64,000 nt of DNA from Cunninghamia lanceolata. Its lineage: Eukaryota; Streptophyta; Pinopsida; Cupressales; Cupressaceae. The position numbers and the translations under genes are program-made. Every line of letters begins with the position of its first letter. The stretch's first letter is position 1. The DNA lies in NCBI GenBank assembly GCA_027924645.1, contig BSBN01000843.1:496001-560000 (forward strand), read 5' to 3'. Shown here piece by piece: positions 11,040-23,339 of the stretch. The notes under the pieces were generated by a model, which worked only from the letters and a program-made list of their open reading frames with translations, was not told the DNA's origin and did no database searches.

Positions 11040-12704
11040 TTTTAATGCATGTCAGAGTATTTAGGGATTCACTATGAACCTGTTAGTAGATATTGGTTTT
11101 GCCCTTCTCATCAGGGTTGTTCTTTAACTAGAGGGAACATATTAGAGAAAGGTAGCTGCAAAGTTTCTAGAAAGGTTGGACACTCTCCATTTAAGGGAAG
11201 ACCACCCAAACATGTGACATGTGTGGTTAACAAAGTAGCAGACAATAGTTATAGTGGATGTGTTCTATGTAGGTGAGTACTTTCATATGCTTCAATCAAA
11301 TTTATCCTATATATTTCATACAAATGTTGAATTTGAATGTTATGATATGGCTTTCTCATTTTGATTGGTAGTAAGTACTAACTCATCCTACATGAATCTT
11401 ATTTTGATTCCACAAATTCTTCTATGTTTTTTTATTTACACAACACTGATTTCTCTATAACGTTAATTCAGGCATGAAGAATTTACCAAGTATGGGTTTG
11501 ATGATCATACCATCTTATTTTGTGACCAAGTATGACAAGCTAAATAGATTGGATTTCATTAGAAATCACTTACAAACAAATATTCAGTTCTCATCTCATC
11601 AAAATATTTCCTTCATTTTGAAGTGAATTTTTTAATTCATTTCTTTTGTGTATGAACAGTGCAAGAAGGAGCTCCATGTTGGTTGTTTACATGATCATGG
11701 TATTGTTGACTTAAAGGTAACTTTCACTTGTAGTGGATTTCAAAGAAGATAGATGTTAAGGACATTTCCCTCAATACTTTATTTCTACCATAAGGATTTT
11801 TTATTGGCATTCTTAATGTATGTTGATTAGCAGGAGATGGTCTGATGGAAAAGAAATTATTGCAGGAGTAGCCAAAAGACAATTGGTTATGTTCCAATGA
11901 TTGTAGTGAAATTCACGAAGGACTGCAAAAATATGTAGTTATTGAATCACAATGCTTGCCAAGATTGGTATCCAAATCATTAATGAAAAAGGTTCAGAAT
12001 GATGTCAATCAAGGTTTGCAAGATGAAATAAAATGGCAAATTTTGCATTGGAAGACAATAGATCTTGATGGAAAAGACTTGCTCTTAGAAGCTAAAGCTA
12101 TATTCCATGTATGTTTCTCAAACCCTCTATATCCATAGTGTGCTTCTCAGTTAATTGTTGTCTTGGAAATATCAATAATTGAATGTGTGACAATTGCAGG
12201 ACCGCTTTGAGTCTATAGTTGACCCTAGTATAGGTCGAGATTTAATCCCTTTGATGTTTTACAGGTGACTTCTATGTTATTTTAGATTTTTTTTAATCTC
12301 CTAATGAAGAGCAGTTGTTTTTGAACTTTGAAATTTGTTCACTTAATTATATTACCTTGATGATCTGCTGACTCTCTTGCCCTATCTTTTAATATACAAC
12401 AAAAGTATGAGAGATCAAGATTTTGGAGGAATGTATTCTGTAGTTTTGATAGTAAAATAAGAACCAAAAGTGACTAATCTATAACAGTAATGGAAATAAC
12501 ATTTTTTTATCCAATATAATCTGTGAATCACTATCACAAGTTTCTTAGACTTAAGCTGCAAATAATTTTAAAATTTGGTAGTTTCTTACTAAATTAATTT
12601 ATTTCAACAAATCAAATGTTGTTTCAACTGCTATTTTCTGTGTATTTGGACAACAGATTATAGAGTTGCCTCTTGTTGCAACAAGGGCTAACAATGAAGG
12701 ACAG
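11040..12704 (+). pseudogene. PHD-finger / GNAT acyltransferase (IDM1-like) pseudogene
   Basis: Seven exon-like blocks with splice signals match the plant family of PHD-finger proteins with a C-terminal acyl-CoA N-acyltransferase domain, nuclear chromatin proteins related to IDM1. Blocks: about 11,050-11,272 (YWFCPSHQ; GRPPKHVTCVVNKVADN; GCVLCR), 11,472-11,529 (HEEFTKYGFDDHTILFCDQ), 11,660-11,716 (CKKELHVGCLHDHGIVDLK), 11,866-12,108 (PKDNWLCSNDC; then the linker to EAKAIFH), 12,200-12,264 (DRFESIVDPSIGRDLIPLMF), 12,406-12,454 (MRDQDFGGMYSVVLIV) and 12,657-12,704 (ELPLVATRANNEGQ). The zinc-ligand Cys/His residues of the extended PHD region are largely visible. A TAG stop lies at 11,869, the GNAT core is missing its middle, and the acetyl-CoA loop after ELPLVAT is absent. 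Same strand as, and enclosed by, eIF5B exons. Confidence 0.8.
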
Positions 12705-13423
12705 GTGATAATTGGCCTTCTCATCGCTTCTCATTGTTGTTTTCTTATATCAATGCTTATTAAATTATTTATTTCACATAATGTGTTGAATACTTCATGT
12801 ATAACCAGATGTTAGTGACTTAGAATGCATTTAAAAAAAGAAGGGTTTTATTTTTTGATTGTGTTGCCTAACTTAGGGCATATGACATCATAATTTTCCT
12901 AAATCAGACTTTAAATATTTGTAATGGTTAAACAAAGAATTGACAATTAAACTTTGTGAGGGGTTGTTGTTCAAAATAGAAAATAGTTTGTAAATGTTGA
13001 ATGGTCAAACAATATGAGAAATTACAAACACCAGGAGTTACCTTTTGAAACATTAGGATAGAGGGCAGATAAAATTGATATATATGGTGTAAAAGCCAAG
13101 GGATTGCCTTTTGATTTCAAGATCTAGGTGACTTTGATCCTGATTTAAAATGTTCCTTACGAGTGGTCCATTGTGGTAACCTACATAGTGGTATGTATTC
13201 TTGGAAGCCTTATGGTGCCATATTATTTAATGGAGTATATGTGGCATTAAAAAAATTGAAATGTTCTTTTATAGTAAAGGAGAATGGGTGGTATTTGTGA
13301 TCTACTATGTTAGAATACAATAATCTACACCTCAAATTTAGATTACTCAAACCATGTCACATTGATCATATTGTTAAAGTAATATAATAGATTCCATAGC
13401 TTAATATGTTTTTTGGTTTCAAG
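12705..13423. other. Intron-like stretch between pseudogene exons
   Basis: No coding match. It separates the last PHD/GNAT block from the next eIF5B exon and carries no transposon end that I can recognise. Confidence 0.35.
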
Positions 13424-13976
13424 GATCTTATCAACATCATAAGGAGTTGAAGGATGCATAGGGAATCAAGATAACTGCTCAGGTATCAAATTTTAGGCTA
13501 ATAATTTTATGTATATGAGCATAAATTTATCAAATATATGTGGACAATGAAATTTAGCTGCAATTTCTTGATTTCAGGGTCTTGAGCATGCCATAGCAGG
13601 AACTCAGTTATATGTTGTTGGACCTAATGATGATTTAGAGGATATTAAGGAAGAAGCAATGTAAGATATCAATAATATAATGTCTCGGATTGACAAGAGT
13701 GGGGAAGGAGTTTATGTTCAAGCTTCAACTCTTGGATATTTGGAGGCTTTACTTGAGTTCTTGAAGACCCCAGCTGTAAGCATCCCAGTTAGTGCAATTG
13801 GTATTGGGCCTGTGCATAAAAATGATGTCATGTGTGCGAGTGTAATGCTTGAGAAAAAGAAGAAAGAGTATGCTGCAATTTTGGCATTTGATGTCAAAAT
13901 TACTCCTGAAGCTTGGGAGCTTGCAAATGAATTCATATTTTACTACAATTGTATGAAACCAAAAACATTTCCATGT
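13424..13976 (+). pseudogene. eIF5B pseudogene, exons for domains III-IV
   Basis: The continuation of the eIF5B copy. Exon about 13,424-13,482 corresponds to the HHKE-(L/I)K-A-GIKITAQ segment, with a TAG at 13,459 where the family has Gln (CAG to TAG). Exon 13,578-13,976 reads GLEHAIAGTQLYVVGPNDDL, then a TAA at 13,662, then MSRIDKSGEGVYVQASTLG and PVHKNDVMCASVMLEKKKK, then ILAFDVKITPEAWELANEF. This is domain III and the start of domain IV. After ANEF the sequence departs from the family, so the C-terminal end that contacts eIF1A is missing. Splice acceptor 'atttcag' and donor 'gtatca' remain. Roughly 80-90% of aligned residues look conserved by eye, so the duplication is not ancient. Confidence 0.92.
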
Positions 13977-14162
13977 TGACGAGATGCTGTATGAAATGGT
14001 GTCAATATTTATTGCCACTTTGCTTTGTTTTGTTTCATTTTATTATTGGTTGATTCTCAAATAAAAAGTGTTGGCTCAAATTTATCAATCTTTACTTGGC
14101 AAAATCATAAAATATATAGTTTTCCAAAATTTCTTTGTCATCCATGATCTTCTGTATGCCAT

Positions 14163-14402
14163 TTGTGTAATTACGACCCTCAAACTAGGGAACTAAAAAA
14201 TGTTCAAGGAAATGAGGTGTTCACTTTAAATAGGGAATTGATCAAAACTCTCTTCCAATTGAATCCCAAGGCAAACCAACACATAGTCCTAGATGCATTG
14301 TGTAGGGAATACAAAAGAGATAAAAGTAGCTATAGGGTCAAATGGCTCCAATATCACAGACCCAAGGATCAAGTAGAAAAATTGGTGTCTATCCTAGCAT
14401 AG
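14163..14402 (+). CDS. Unrecognised 79-codon ORF
   Basis: An ORF with protein-like composition, rich in Lys/Arg/Gln, containing FTLNRELIKTLFQLNP and YRVKWLQYHRPKDQVEKL. I do not recognise the family. The same frame stays partly readable after the stop up to about 14,570 (for example DLANLLCKRTQDQWPMNMIQ), which suggests a fragment of a longer decayed coding sequence, perhaps of retroelement origin. The homology is unproven. Confidence 0.3.
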   Translation: MCNYDPQTRELKNVQGNEVFTLNRELIKTLFQLNPKANQHIVLDALCREYKRDKSSYRVKWLQYHRPKDQVEKLVSILA

Positions 14403-15024
14403 GAATTGGAACCTTTTAATGTGGACATTGTTGGTTCCTCCAACTAATTATCTGAATCCTCTAAAGATTTAGCCAATTTATTATGCAAAAGGACTCAAGA
14501 TCAGTGGCCAATGAACATGATTCAACAAAGGGTTGAAATCCTCTACACTTTTGGTTCTGCAAGACCAAGGTGGGTGTACCTATAAAACATCTAAGGATAT
14601 TCTCAGCTTATACAAGATGGTGTTCTTAAAAATATGGTTCTCAATGAAAATATACAAAATAAATGAATGATTCCTATCAGATTGGCTTGACCCTTTGGTA
14701 AATCAATTCATATTAGTATTGAGAACATGTTCTAACCTAAACTACCCCTAGAACAATAAAGGAAATGGAAATGGTCATGATTATAGAGGTGGTTCTAAAT
14801 GACACTTTAACACAGTAATGGATCAGTGCCTAATCCCGAGGCCATAGAGTCAAATTATAGAGAACAAATGTATCCTTCAAGCAACACTAAATTCATTTCA
14901 ATGGACTAATGATATTAATGTCTTACATTAACATATCCTAGACATAGAATTGTAGAACTATCCTTCAAACCACAATATATCATGAAATCAGCTATGTATT
15001 ACCCAAGCACTTATTTCTCTCCTT
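14403..15024. other. Decayed sequence left of Copia element E
   Basis: Partly readable continuation of the previous frame, then nothing recognisable. The outermost bases of E's left LTR are not conserved at about 15,008-15,024, so the exact junction and target duplication cannot be seen. Confidence 0.35.
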
Positions 15025-16436
15025 GACAACTGAGAGGGGGGGTTGAATCAATTGTCCCTAAAAACTTTAAACACTTATTTACTATTATTTATATTTAACC
15101 ATGAAAGCATGAAATAAGAATCTCAACACATTAACACATAGGACACCATATTTTTACGTGGAAAATCCTAAAAGGGAAAAACCACGGTGGGTGTTAGCCC
15201 ACAAAAATATATGAGTTATAACAATACCAAAAAATAGAGGCTCACTGCAAAGAATGACTCACTACCAAAGGGGTGGCTCACTACCAAAAAGATGGTGAAT
15301 TGATTTGGTAGCATCTACTCCATGCCTAAGTTCAGTTCCATTGAAGCACAGTATAATTCCTCTGCTCTGCTCTTCTCACACCTTCACACTTATCTTTTCA
15401 TTTTTGCACCAAGACACTTTTTTTTGCAACTACATTACATGCTTTTATACAATTAATCAACCTTGGAATGTGCATCAAGGTTGGCATTACATTCATCAAC
15501 CATTGGAATAATCTCCAAGGTCGTTATTACAAACATACATAAAATAGGTCTAAACCTAATACAAATTTAGCTAAGGAAAATATATAAAGATGTATGTGGA
15601 TCATGCCATGCCTTAGCTGGGACTCAAATGCAATGTTCCATGCCATGCCACACTTCTATAATCTTCAATGCATCTCCGTAATTAGTGAAAACAACTAGGT
15701 TGGCTAAGACAGGTGTTAACACTAAGACTTCCACGAACAGTCTTCATCCACAATCCAATTTCTCTTCATGAACCAATCCAAAGGTAGGAACACAATCAGG
15801 AGACATCCACAAGCACATTGTAATCACTAGGAACATCCGCAAAACTTCTAACCATTCTGTCAAGAAGATTCTTCAATCCAGAGCACTTAAACAACATTGT
15901 CAACCACTGTCATAAAGAAAAGATTGCTTGTGGACCACCAAATCATGAACCATTGGAGTTGAAGGTACTTAACATCATTACCAAATTGATTTCAGAACTG
16001 CAGACTGTGAAGCTTCAGTGCAGAGAAAAATACAATCTCTCTGTCACTAGTGAATACCCCGAAAAAGTAGCTTTTACTCTGGTGAACATAACTCACTCAA
16101 ATCTTTATATCGGAGGCTCAAACTTGGAACATAGCATCTTCAGACATGGCTCTAAATAAATTCCAATCCGCAGACAGAGATATTCATTCTACAAGAAATG
16201 CGAAGCAAACTGTTGGACTGTTCTTCTGTAAACAAAGATACACTGCAATACACTGTTTCCATTGCAACTCACTGTTTCCACCGAAGGAGCTAATTTTCTC
16301 AATATCCTCAGCATTAGGATCATTTACTCATTATCTCTAAAACTAACAAAGATAAAAATCAAGAGCATACTTGGCACCAATGACAACATTGATATGTTGA
16401 CATCAATGACAACACCGATTAGGCACATACTTGCAA
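15025..16436 (-). repeat. 3' LTR of Copia element E
   Basis: Aligns over its whole length with 31,804-33,299 (shared words such as 'gacaactgag', 'ccatgaaagcatgaaata', 'ttttacgtggaaaa' and 'cgcacatacttgcaa'). Relative to the other copy it lacks a roughly 30-bp segment near the start and the outer 17 or so bases. At its inner edge 'tctccccctttgtc' is the complement of a polypurine tract, which makes this the 3' LTR of a minus-strand element. Short 'ggctcactaccaaa' repeats lie at about 15,240-15,290. Confidence 0.88.
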
Positions 16437-16440
16437 TAAT

Positions 16441-16452
16441 CTCCCCCTTTGT
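16441..16452 (-). other. Polypurine tract of element E
   Basis: On the minus strand this reads AAAGGGGGAG, directly next to the 3' LTR. It is the expected plus-strand primer for LTR retrotransposon replication and confirms orientation. Confidence 0.75.
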
Positions 16453-16760
16453 CATTGATGGCAACATATGATGTGAAAAACTTAATAACCATCAAGACAA
16501 GATACTCCCCCTTTATTTTTACACATCTGCACTCTTTCTCCCCCTGAGTTTTTCACATGATTTCTCTCCCCCTTTGACATCAATGGCAAAGAGCACATAC
16601 TTGCATGTTGCTGCTATGATCCACTGAACTTTCTCTGTTATCAACACTTTCTTTATCAGAAACATCTAGCTACTCCCCCTGAGAGGTAGCCCTCAAAATA
16701 TCAATCTAGATCAAAGAATGAGACTTTGAGAACCACTAAACTGATGCATTCCTATGCATC
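16453..16760. other. Non-coding 3' region of element E
   Basis: Several further 'ctcccccttt' and 'tctccccctgag' words (about 16,505-16,570 and 16,673-16,682) give extra polypurine-like tracts on the minus strand. No coding content. Confidence 0.5.
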
Positions 16761-17423
16761 TTAGTTCAGGGTAGGAGGGGTAATGACCCCTAACATTTCT
16801 CTAATATACTCAAAAGTATCTTTAGGTAGAGGCTTAGTGAAAATATCTACAATTTGATCCTTTGTGGACACATATTCCATCTTTACTTCATTCTCTACCA
16901 CCTTCTCTCTTAAAAAGTAATACCTTATTGATATATGCTTTGTTCTTGAGTGCATCACTAGATTCTTTGAAATGTTTAAGGCACTTGTATTCTCAAAAAA
17001 GATTGCAATTGGATCTTCATATACAACTCTTATGTCTTCCAAAGTCTGCTTCATCCACAACACTTGAGTGCAACAACATGCTGATGCAATATACTCTGCT
17101 TCTATAGTAGACAAGGAGATTGAGTCTTGCTTTTTGCTTAGCCATGAAACCAATCTATTTCCCAAGAAGAAAGCACCTCCACTTCTACTCTTTCTATCAT
17201 CAACATCTCCGACCCAATCTGCATATGTATAAGTACTGAGAGTGAAATCATTGTCCTTTGGATACCATAAGCCATGATCTAATGTGCCTTTCAAATATCT
17301 CAGAATTCTCTTGACTACTATCACATGTGAATCTCTAGGATCTTCTTGAAATCTTGCCATAAGACATACTGCATGCATTATATCAGGTCTGGATTGAGTT
17401 AGATAGAGTAATCCTCCAATCAT
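16761..17423 (-). pseudogene. Copia RNase H and RT C-terminal part (element E)
   Basis: The frame opens with GGLLYLTQSRPDIMHAVCLM, the conserved 'G-L-YL--TRPDI' word at the end of Copia RT, followed by HVIVVKRILRYLKGTLDHGL. The RNase H domain follows: YADWVGDVDDRKSRSG, then LVSWLSKKQDSISLSTIEAE, then EYIASACCCTQVLWMKQTLE, then the C-terminal HSRTKHISIRYYFLREKV and IFTKPLPKDTFEYIREMLG. It reaches a normal C-terminus (220 codons), but is separated from the RT catalytic part by frameshifts near 17,430-17,640. Expressed alone it would lack the polymerase. Confidence 0.92.
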
Positions 17424-17429
17424 GGATAT

Positions 17430-18323
17430 GTATATTTTCTAATCAATCTTAGGTGATTCATCATTTTTTCTTAACTTGTAACTAGTCACCATGGGAGTAC
17501 ATACTGGTTTAGAGTCCTCCATTCCAAACTTCTTCAACAACTCTTTCAAATACTTAGATTGGGATATGAAGATTCCTTTATCTGATTGAGTAACTTACAG
17601 ACCTAAAAAGAAATTCATCTCACCAAACATAGACATCTCAAACTCTTTTTACATTTCACCAGAAAATTTCATGCACATACCTTCATTGCCTCCAAAGATA
17701 ATGTCATCAACAAAGACTTCAACAATCAAAATTTGATCACCATTAATCTCAAAATAGAGATTACTATCAGCAGTACCTTTATTGAATCCTAATTGCAATA
17801 AGTACTTATCCAACCTTGCATACCATGCTCTAGGAGCTTGCTTGAGTCCATACAAATCTTTCTTCAACCTGCACACCATATCACCTTGGTCTGATAACTG
17901 AAAACCTTCTGGTTGCTCAATGTAAACTTCCTCTTCCAACTCACCATTCAGAAATGTAGACTTCACATCCATTTGATACACTTTGAAATCTTTGTGGGCT
18001 GCAAATGCTAGAAATATTCTAATTGCTTCAATCTGAGCCACTGGAGCAAAAATCTCTTTAAAATCTATTCCTTCAATTTGAGAACATCATTTGCACACAA
18101 GCTTTTCTTTATTCCTTACAACTTCTCCATTTTCATTCAGCTCGTTCCTAAAAACCCATTTGGTTCCAATAACATTTTTATTAGTAGGTCTAGGAACTAA
18201 TTCCCAAGTTTCATTCCTCTCTATCTGCATTAGTTCTTCCTCCATGGCTTTTACCCAGTTTTCATCATTGCAGGCTTCATTCATAGTTTTTGGTTCAACC
18301 TTTGAAATCAAATAGTAATTCAC
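17430..18323 (-). pseudogene. Copia reverse transcriptase (element E)
   Basis: 18,323-18,087 encodes the RT start (EEELMQIERNETWELVPRPT, then VIGTKWVFRNELNENGEVVR). 18,041-17,649 continues with [40 protein letters not shown] and [20 protein letters not shown], and the catalytic box FVDDIIFGG in place of the usual YVDD. Two stops or frameshifts separate these pieces and a third disrupts the following thumb region. RT copies element RNA into DNA in virus-like particles; this copy is dead. Confidence 0.92.
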
Positions 18324-18338
18324 TTGTTCTTCTACAAC

Positions 18339-18641
18339 TCATTTCCTTGTCAGCACACCTTTGTTTTTGTCACCTATAATATGATCTTCAAAATGAATAA
18401 TCCTTACATACCTGGGAGTCTTAACAACACTTTCTAGAGCCTCTTCTTCATCCTGACTGTCTTCTTGCTCAACTTTTACTTCATTCACTATAGTCACAAG
18501 TTCATCAAGTTCATAGCAACTCAGGTTTGATATTATTTTCTTGCATTCATCCACCTTCACATTTGTACTCTCAACAATCTTTTTGAGCCTTTTGTTATAG
18601 CACAGGTAGGCCTTACTCTTGGTAGAGTAACCTAGGAAGAT
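18339..18641 (-). pseudogene. Copia integrase C-terminal region, left of insertion D
   Basis: In sense direction the integrase tail resumes here with LGYSTKSKAYLCYNKRLKKI, the conserved 'FLGYS---KAYR-YN' word, followed by a charged linker to the RT (18,560-18,339). The upstream half of the same word (about EGIF) lies at 29,632 and beyond, across insertion D. Confidence 0.88.
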
Positions 18642-20009
18642 TGTAGCGCCCCTCCATTCTCACCTTGGATGTGCATGTAGTTTGGCTAAGGAACCTGATG
18701 ATGAGGATGGAACAAGAGCTTCTGTTAATACTTTTGGGAGCATGATGCATATTGTTATTATGCAGAAATTTATTTGGATAAGGTGATGCAGTAGTATGTT
18801 GTTAGGACAGGTGGAAAGGGTGGCATCATACCATTGGATGTATGGGTGACATACGAGTATGAGATATGATTGCTAGAGTCCCTTCCCTAGTGCTTTGGCT
18901 ATTATGTACATGTGCTCTAACTTGTATGTTTGAGTGAACAGGTACCAGGCATCGACTCCACCTGAATTGGCAGGTTTGAGCGTGCCTTGCACCCAATGGA
19001 AGTAGTTGACCGGAGATAGCACTTAGTCCCCCACCCTAACCATCATCCTCGAAGAGGATGAGTACATAGTTTGATACCTTGTCAAGTACTATCAGTGGCC
19101 AATCAGTGTTGCTTGAAGTTTTGCCTTTTGACCTTGGTTAGTGGTTAGGTAATTGTTTTGGCTTTTGGTTTAATTTGTTTGATAATATGCCTTGGTTATC
19201 TTATGCATTAAAATGGATTGATAAATAATATATATAATCCTAGTTGATAATAAAATAAAATTATAGTATAATAGTATAATTAAGAAATAATAATAAAATA
19301 GTAAATAAATAGAATATTATAAAGTTGGTTATATAATTAATTATAATATGTGAGTGAGTGTGGGTAAATGGTTTTACCCGTTTGTGTAAAATTATTTATT
19401 GTGTGTATGTTTAAATTATGTTGGTTGCATATATTTTATTTATTTTTAATAAGGGTTAGTAGGTAGTTAGTTGGGGTAGTTGTAAATTTATTTTGTACGG
19501 AAGTGGGAAGAATAACTTCCCTCCCTTCATTATTTATTAAATGGGGAGGGGGAATTTTGACCTGGAGAATTTGGGGGCTTTTTAATCTTTTTGGAAATTA
19601 CTTTATTGGGAACACTGTGCATTATAAATTTCCATGGAGTTTTTTTTAGAGGTGGCTGCAATATTTTAGACCCGAAGAACAGAAGTTAATTGAATGGTAA
19701 GTGCATTATATTTTATAGATTTTGTCACCAATTTTTACTTATGTTTTCTACACAATGAAATTTAAATTATTATCTTTTCATTGTTGTTTATAATTATATT
19801 TTGTTAGGGTTTAATATAGTGCTATAAAATAATATTTTATACTATCTTTTAAATTTACATCACTCTATTTTATTTACAAGTGTGGTAGAATATTTTATAT
19901 TTTATAAAGGTTATTTCCAACACTACATTTTATTTACTATAAAGCTGGTATAAAATATACTATTAGGGTAAATATACTATTTTATTAGGGTTTATTTCCA
20001 GTACTATAT
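18642..20009. other. Left part of insertion D, non-coding
   Basis: No protein content. It becomes very AT-rich after 19,200. A word 'caggtaccaggcatcgactcc' (about 18,940-18,960) resembles conserved words in long plant LTRs, but I cannot place it precisely. Confidence 0.45.
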
Positions 20010-20558
20010 TGTCATGTCCCCATATTAAAGCCTTGTTTAAATTGAAGATTTAAACAATATATTTAATTACACATAAATATTAATAATTAAATATTAATAA
20101 GTTATATAATATATTATCATATTACATGAATATAAATATCAAATATTATTATTATTATACTCATAAGATATTAATAGATATAAATATTATTATAATATAT
20201 ATTATTAATAGGAATTAATTAATTAAATAATATATATATTAGATATTAATATTATGTATGTGACTCTTTGAAGAGTCACCATTCTTCGTAAGAGGCATAA
20301 TGGAACATATATAATATAAATAGCAGCAGCAAGGAAGGAAAGGGGGATCAGATTTGGGGATATAAGAAAATAAGGAAGTCTAAAGTAAGCAAACAGAAGT
20401 CTTTAAATATGAAAGTCAGAAAGTATGGAATAACAGTAGCTTGCATTTAATTTAAGAGGAAGTATTATAAATATATGGGAAATAAATTAAAAAAAGGAAT
20501 ATCGGCATTATAAATAAATATAATTAAATCTTCATTATATTTATATATTTAAATCTGC

Positions 20559-20617
<59 letters not shown>

Positions 20618-21293
20618 CTGAGTCATAAGTAGGAAAGATATCATAAATACATATAGGGAGGAATTATTCAAGTAAAAATAAATAAATAAATATATATATA
20701 TATATATATATACAATAATATTAATAGCATATATAAGAATATAATATAGAGATATTATTAATATTATAACAAATACTATAATATATAAATATTAAAGAAT
20801 AGGCGAAAGAGAATAGAATCCAGTGAGAGATTCAACAAGACAAGCAGCATAAAGAGGTACGTGCACTTTCCTTTATTAATAGGTTAGGTAATATAAATGT
20901 TGTAGATGAATAATATGAATATAAATAAATGAATACTACTTATATCAGCATAATAATAATTGGAATATATTACCATCATTGATGTATATACATTCATTAT
21001 GTATAAGTATGCATACAGAATAGGTATAATAATATGAGAATAAATAGGAGTGTAGAAATAAGGTAAATCTACTTACATATATGAAAATGGATATAAATAT
21101 GAATATGAAAGTGAATATAAAAATTATTATGAATATGAAAATGGGATTATGAGATCATAAGCATAAGGACATAAGTATGAAAGGATTTTTAACTGTGTAC
21201 TTATCAATTAAATCAAGCTTTTAGTGATGAATAAATATATTGGTCAGTGGATTGATTACTTCTTATAGATAAGTCATTGAGAGTTGGGGACAT
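20010..21293. repeat. AT-rich block bounded by inverted ATGTCCCC words
   Basis: The block starts TGTCATGTCCCC and ends GGGGACAT (21,286-21,293), the inverse complement of its start. Such ends are typical of some plant LTRs, so this may be a solo LTR inside D. No convincing target duplication was found. It contains long (TA)n tracts. Confidence 0.35.
20560..20614. repeat. (TA)n microsatellite
   Basis: About 27 consecutive TA dinucleotides. A second shorter tract lies at about 20,691-20,712. Confidence 0.95.
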
Positions 21294-21528
21294 TTAAAAT
21301 AAATAAATAAATTACATTATGTCTAATTATAAACTTTGTTAGGAATAAGTAGTTATAACGTTTCTTATACCATTTAAACAATGTTTTATTTATTTTGATT
21401 TCTCATTAAATGTTCATGAGATTCAGTTAGGAATAAATGGAAAGGTTATATTCTTTACGTAGAATAAATTATTTATAGATGACAATTGAAATGCATTCTT
21501 CTAGTTAGAATTTACAATATACCAGTTG
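21294..21528. other. Insertion D sequence ending in the LINE target site
   Basis: AT-rich non-coding DNA. The last 13 bases, AATATACCAGTTG (21,516-21,528), recur after the LINE tail at 27,759-27,771. Confidence 0.8.
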
Positions 21529-21902
21529 AAATTCATATTCCTCTAAGGATTGTTTGAAGGATGTTGATTTTTTGCTCTGCATGTCGAGCTAGGGCTTTCG
21601 TGCCCTAGCCCGATCCTCTAGTTTTTTCTTGGTCGTGCGAAGTGTGGGGAGTGCATGTGTTTTGGGGAGGTCTGGGGTTGTGTTTTTTATCAGTGCAAAG
21701 TTTTTTCATCTGCATCGGTGTATCTTTCTCCCTGAGCGTCCGAGGGTTTTGTGCCTGGTTGGAGGCCGTGGGTGGGGTTTTTGTGCCTGGTTGGTTTGGG
21801 TCTGCAATTCGAAGGCAGTGTTGGGTGGTGGATCGGTTAAACCCTAGTGGTGGTTCCTTTTTCTCGGGGGTCTGCCTACCTGCCTTGGATTGTTTAGTTT
21901 CA

Positions 21903-23339
21903 ATGTCGATCGTGGAGTCTTCAAAGGCTAGTCCCAAGATGGATTTTCACTCAGCAGCGGTTGGTGCAAATTCTCCTTCACACGCTTCGAAGGTTTTTAA
22001 TAATAACTTGTTCTCATCAGATCTAGGGTTGGTTGGTTCGAGTTTGTCTGGTGGTACCCAGATTACGAAGATCAATGGATGTCTTGAACGTTGTGAGGAG
22101 AGGCCAAAATTGGTTATCCCGCTGGAGATGATTGCGGAAGATATTGATTATTATTCGAAGCATGCATTGCTGTGCAAGTTTATGGGGATGCAGGTTTCTT
22201 TAGAATTTCTTGAATCATGGGCCCAACGGACTTGGATGCCAGAGGGAGAAATGGAGGTTATGCTTTTAGCAAATAACTTTTTCATGGTTTCATTCAATTG
22301 CTTGGCAGATCGCAAAAAGGCCTTTGAAGGAGGCCCCTATTTTCATAATCAAATTGGGTTATTCATTAAACCTTGGCATGCGGGATTCAATCCTGCTGAA
22401 GAGATTCTGAACTGGGTTCCAGTGTGGGTTCGGCTTCCAAGGTTTCCTGTGGAATGTTGGTGGGATGATGTTTTACACTTGTTGGCTTCAATGCTAGGAA
22501 AACCAGTTGGTGCTTCACAGCAGACTCAAGTTAAAAAGGTGATGACTTTTGCTCGTATCTATGTTGAGATTGATTTAAGTAAACCTTTGCTAGATTCGGT
22601 GGATATGTGTGCGGGTCCTTACTCTTGGGTGTAGCAGTTGGACTATGAGACTCTTCCTTTTCGGTGCCGTCTCTGTCATGAATATGGACATTTACAGAGG
22701 AGATGCCCTAAGGCTAGGCCTGTGGACTCCCAGCCTTCTCAGCCTACCCGCAATCCCCCTAGAGTTGAAAAGGGGAAGGAACCCATTCCTGGTGATGTGG
22801 ATGGGGCTGATGGTTTCGTTCCTGTCAAGGCTTGAAATAGGAATCGAGGTCAAAAGAGGACTTTGAAGGAAAGGCAGGATGAAGATTCTTTCAACAGATT
22901 TGAAGTTTTAGATGATCTCAGCCAGCAGGCAGTGAATCTAGGCTTGGTGAATATGGATCAGGGTGCTTCAGGTACAGGACAGGAGGGCCTTCTTTCTGAA
23001 GCTACTCAAGTTTTGCAGGATAATAGTGCTTTGCAAATGGACACAGATGTTCAAATGGAAGTCCAGGTGGAATCGGTTCCTATTATAGTAGGGAAGAAGG
23101 GTGGTGAGGATGGATCTCCTCTTGTTTCAAATGTAGGTACTGAGGGGGTGAAGATAAATAAGTCTTCTTCTTCTCATTTGGGTCTTCATCAAAAGGATCC
23201 AAAAAAAGGGGCTGGGGAGAAGTCTTCCAAGCTTGGTAGAAAAAAGGATTTGGATAAGATTAAATTAACAGGGGAAACTTTGGTAGAGTCAGGGTCTGTT
23301 AAGACTCTGGATTCTCATTTTTCGAGCCCCTTGAAATGA
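21903..23339 (+). pseudogene. LINE ORF1 (DUF4283 / CCHC zinc knuckle)
   Basis: An RNA-binding protein of the L1-type element. The likely start is MSIVESSKASPKMDFHS at 21,903; the open frame extends upstream but without ORF1-like content. The DUF4283 region runs from about 22,130 (YYSKHALLCKFMGMQVSLEF) to 22,620, with WVPVWVRLPRFPVECW. A CCHC zinc knuckle follows: CRLCHEYGHLQRRCP (22,665-22,710). The charged C-terminal part runs to 23,339. Two stops break it: TAG at 22,632 (VWV*QLDYE; Gln expected) and TGA at 22,833. Both can come from single C-to-T changes. The terminal TGA overlaps the ORF2 ATG (ATGA at 23,336-23,339). Confidence 0.9.
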
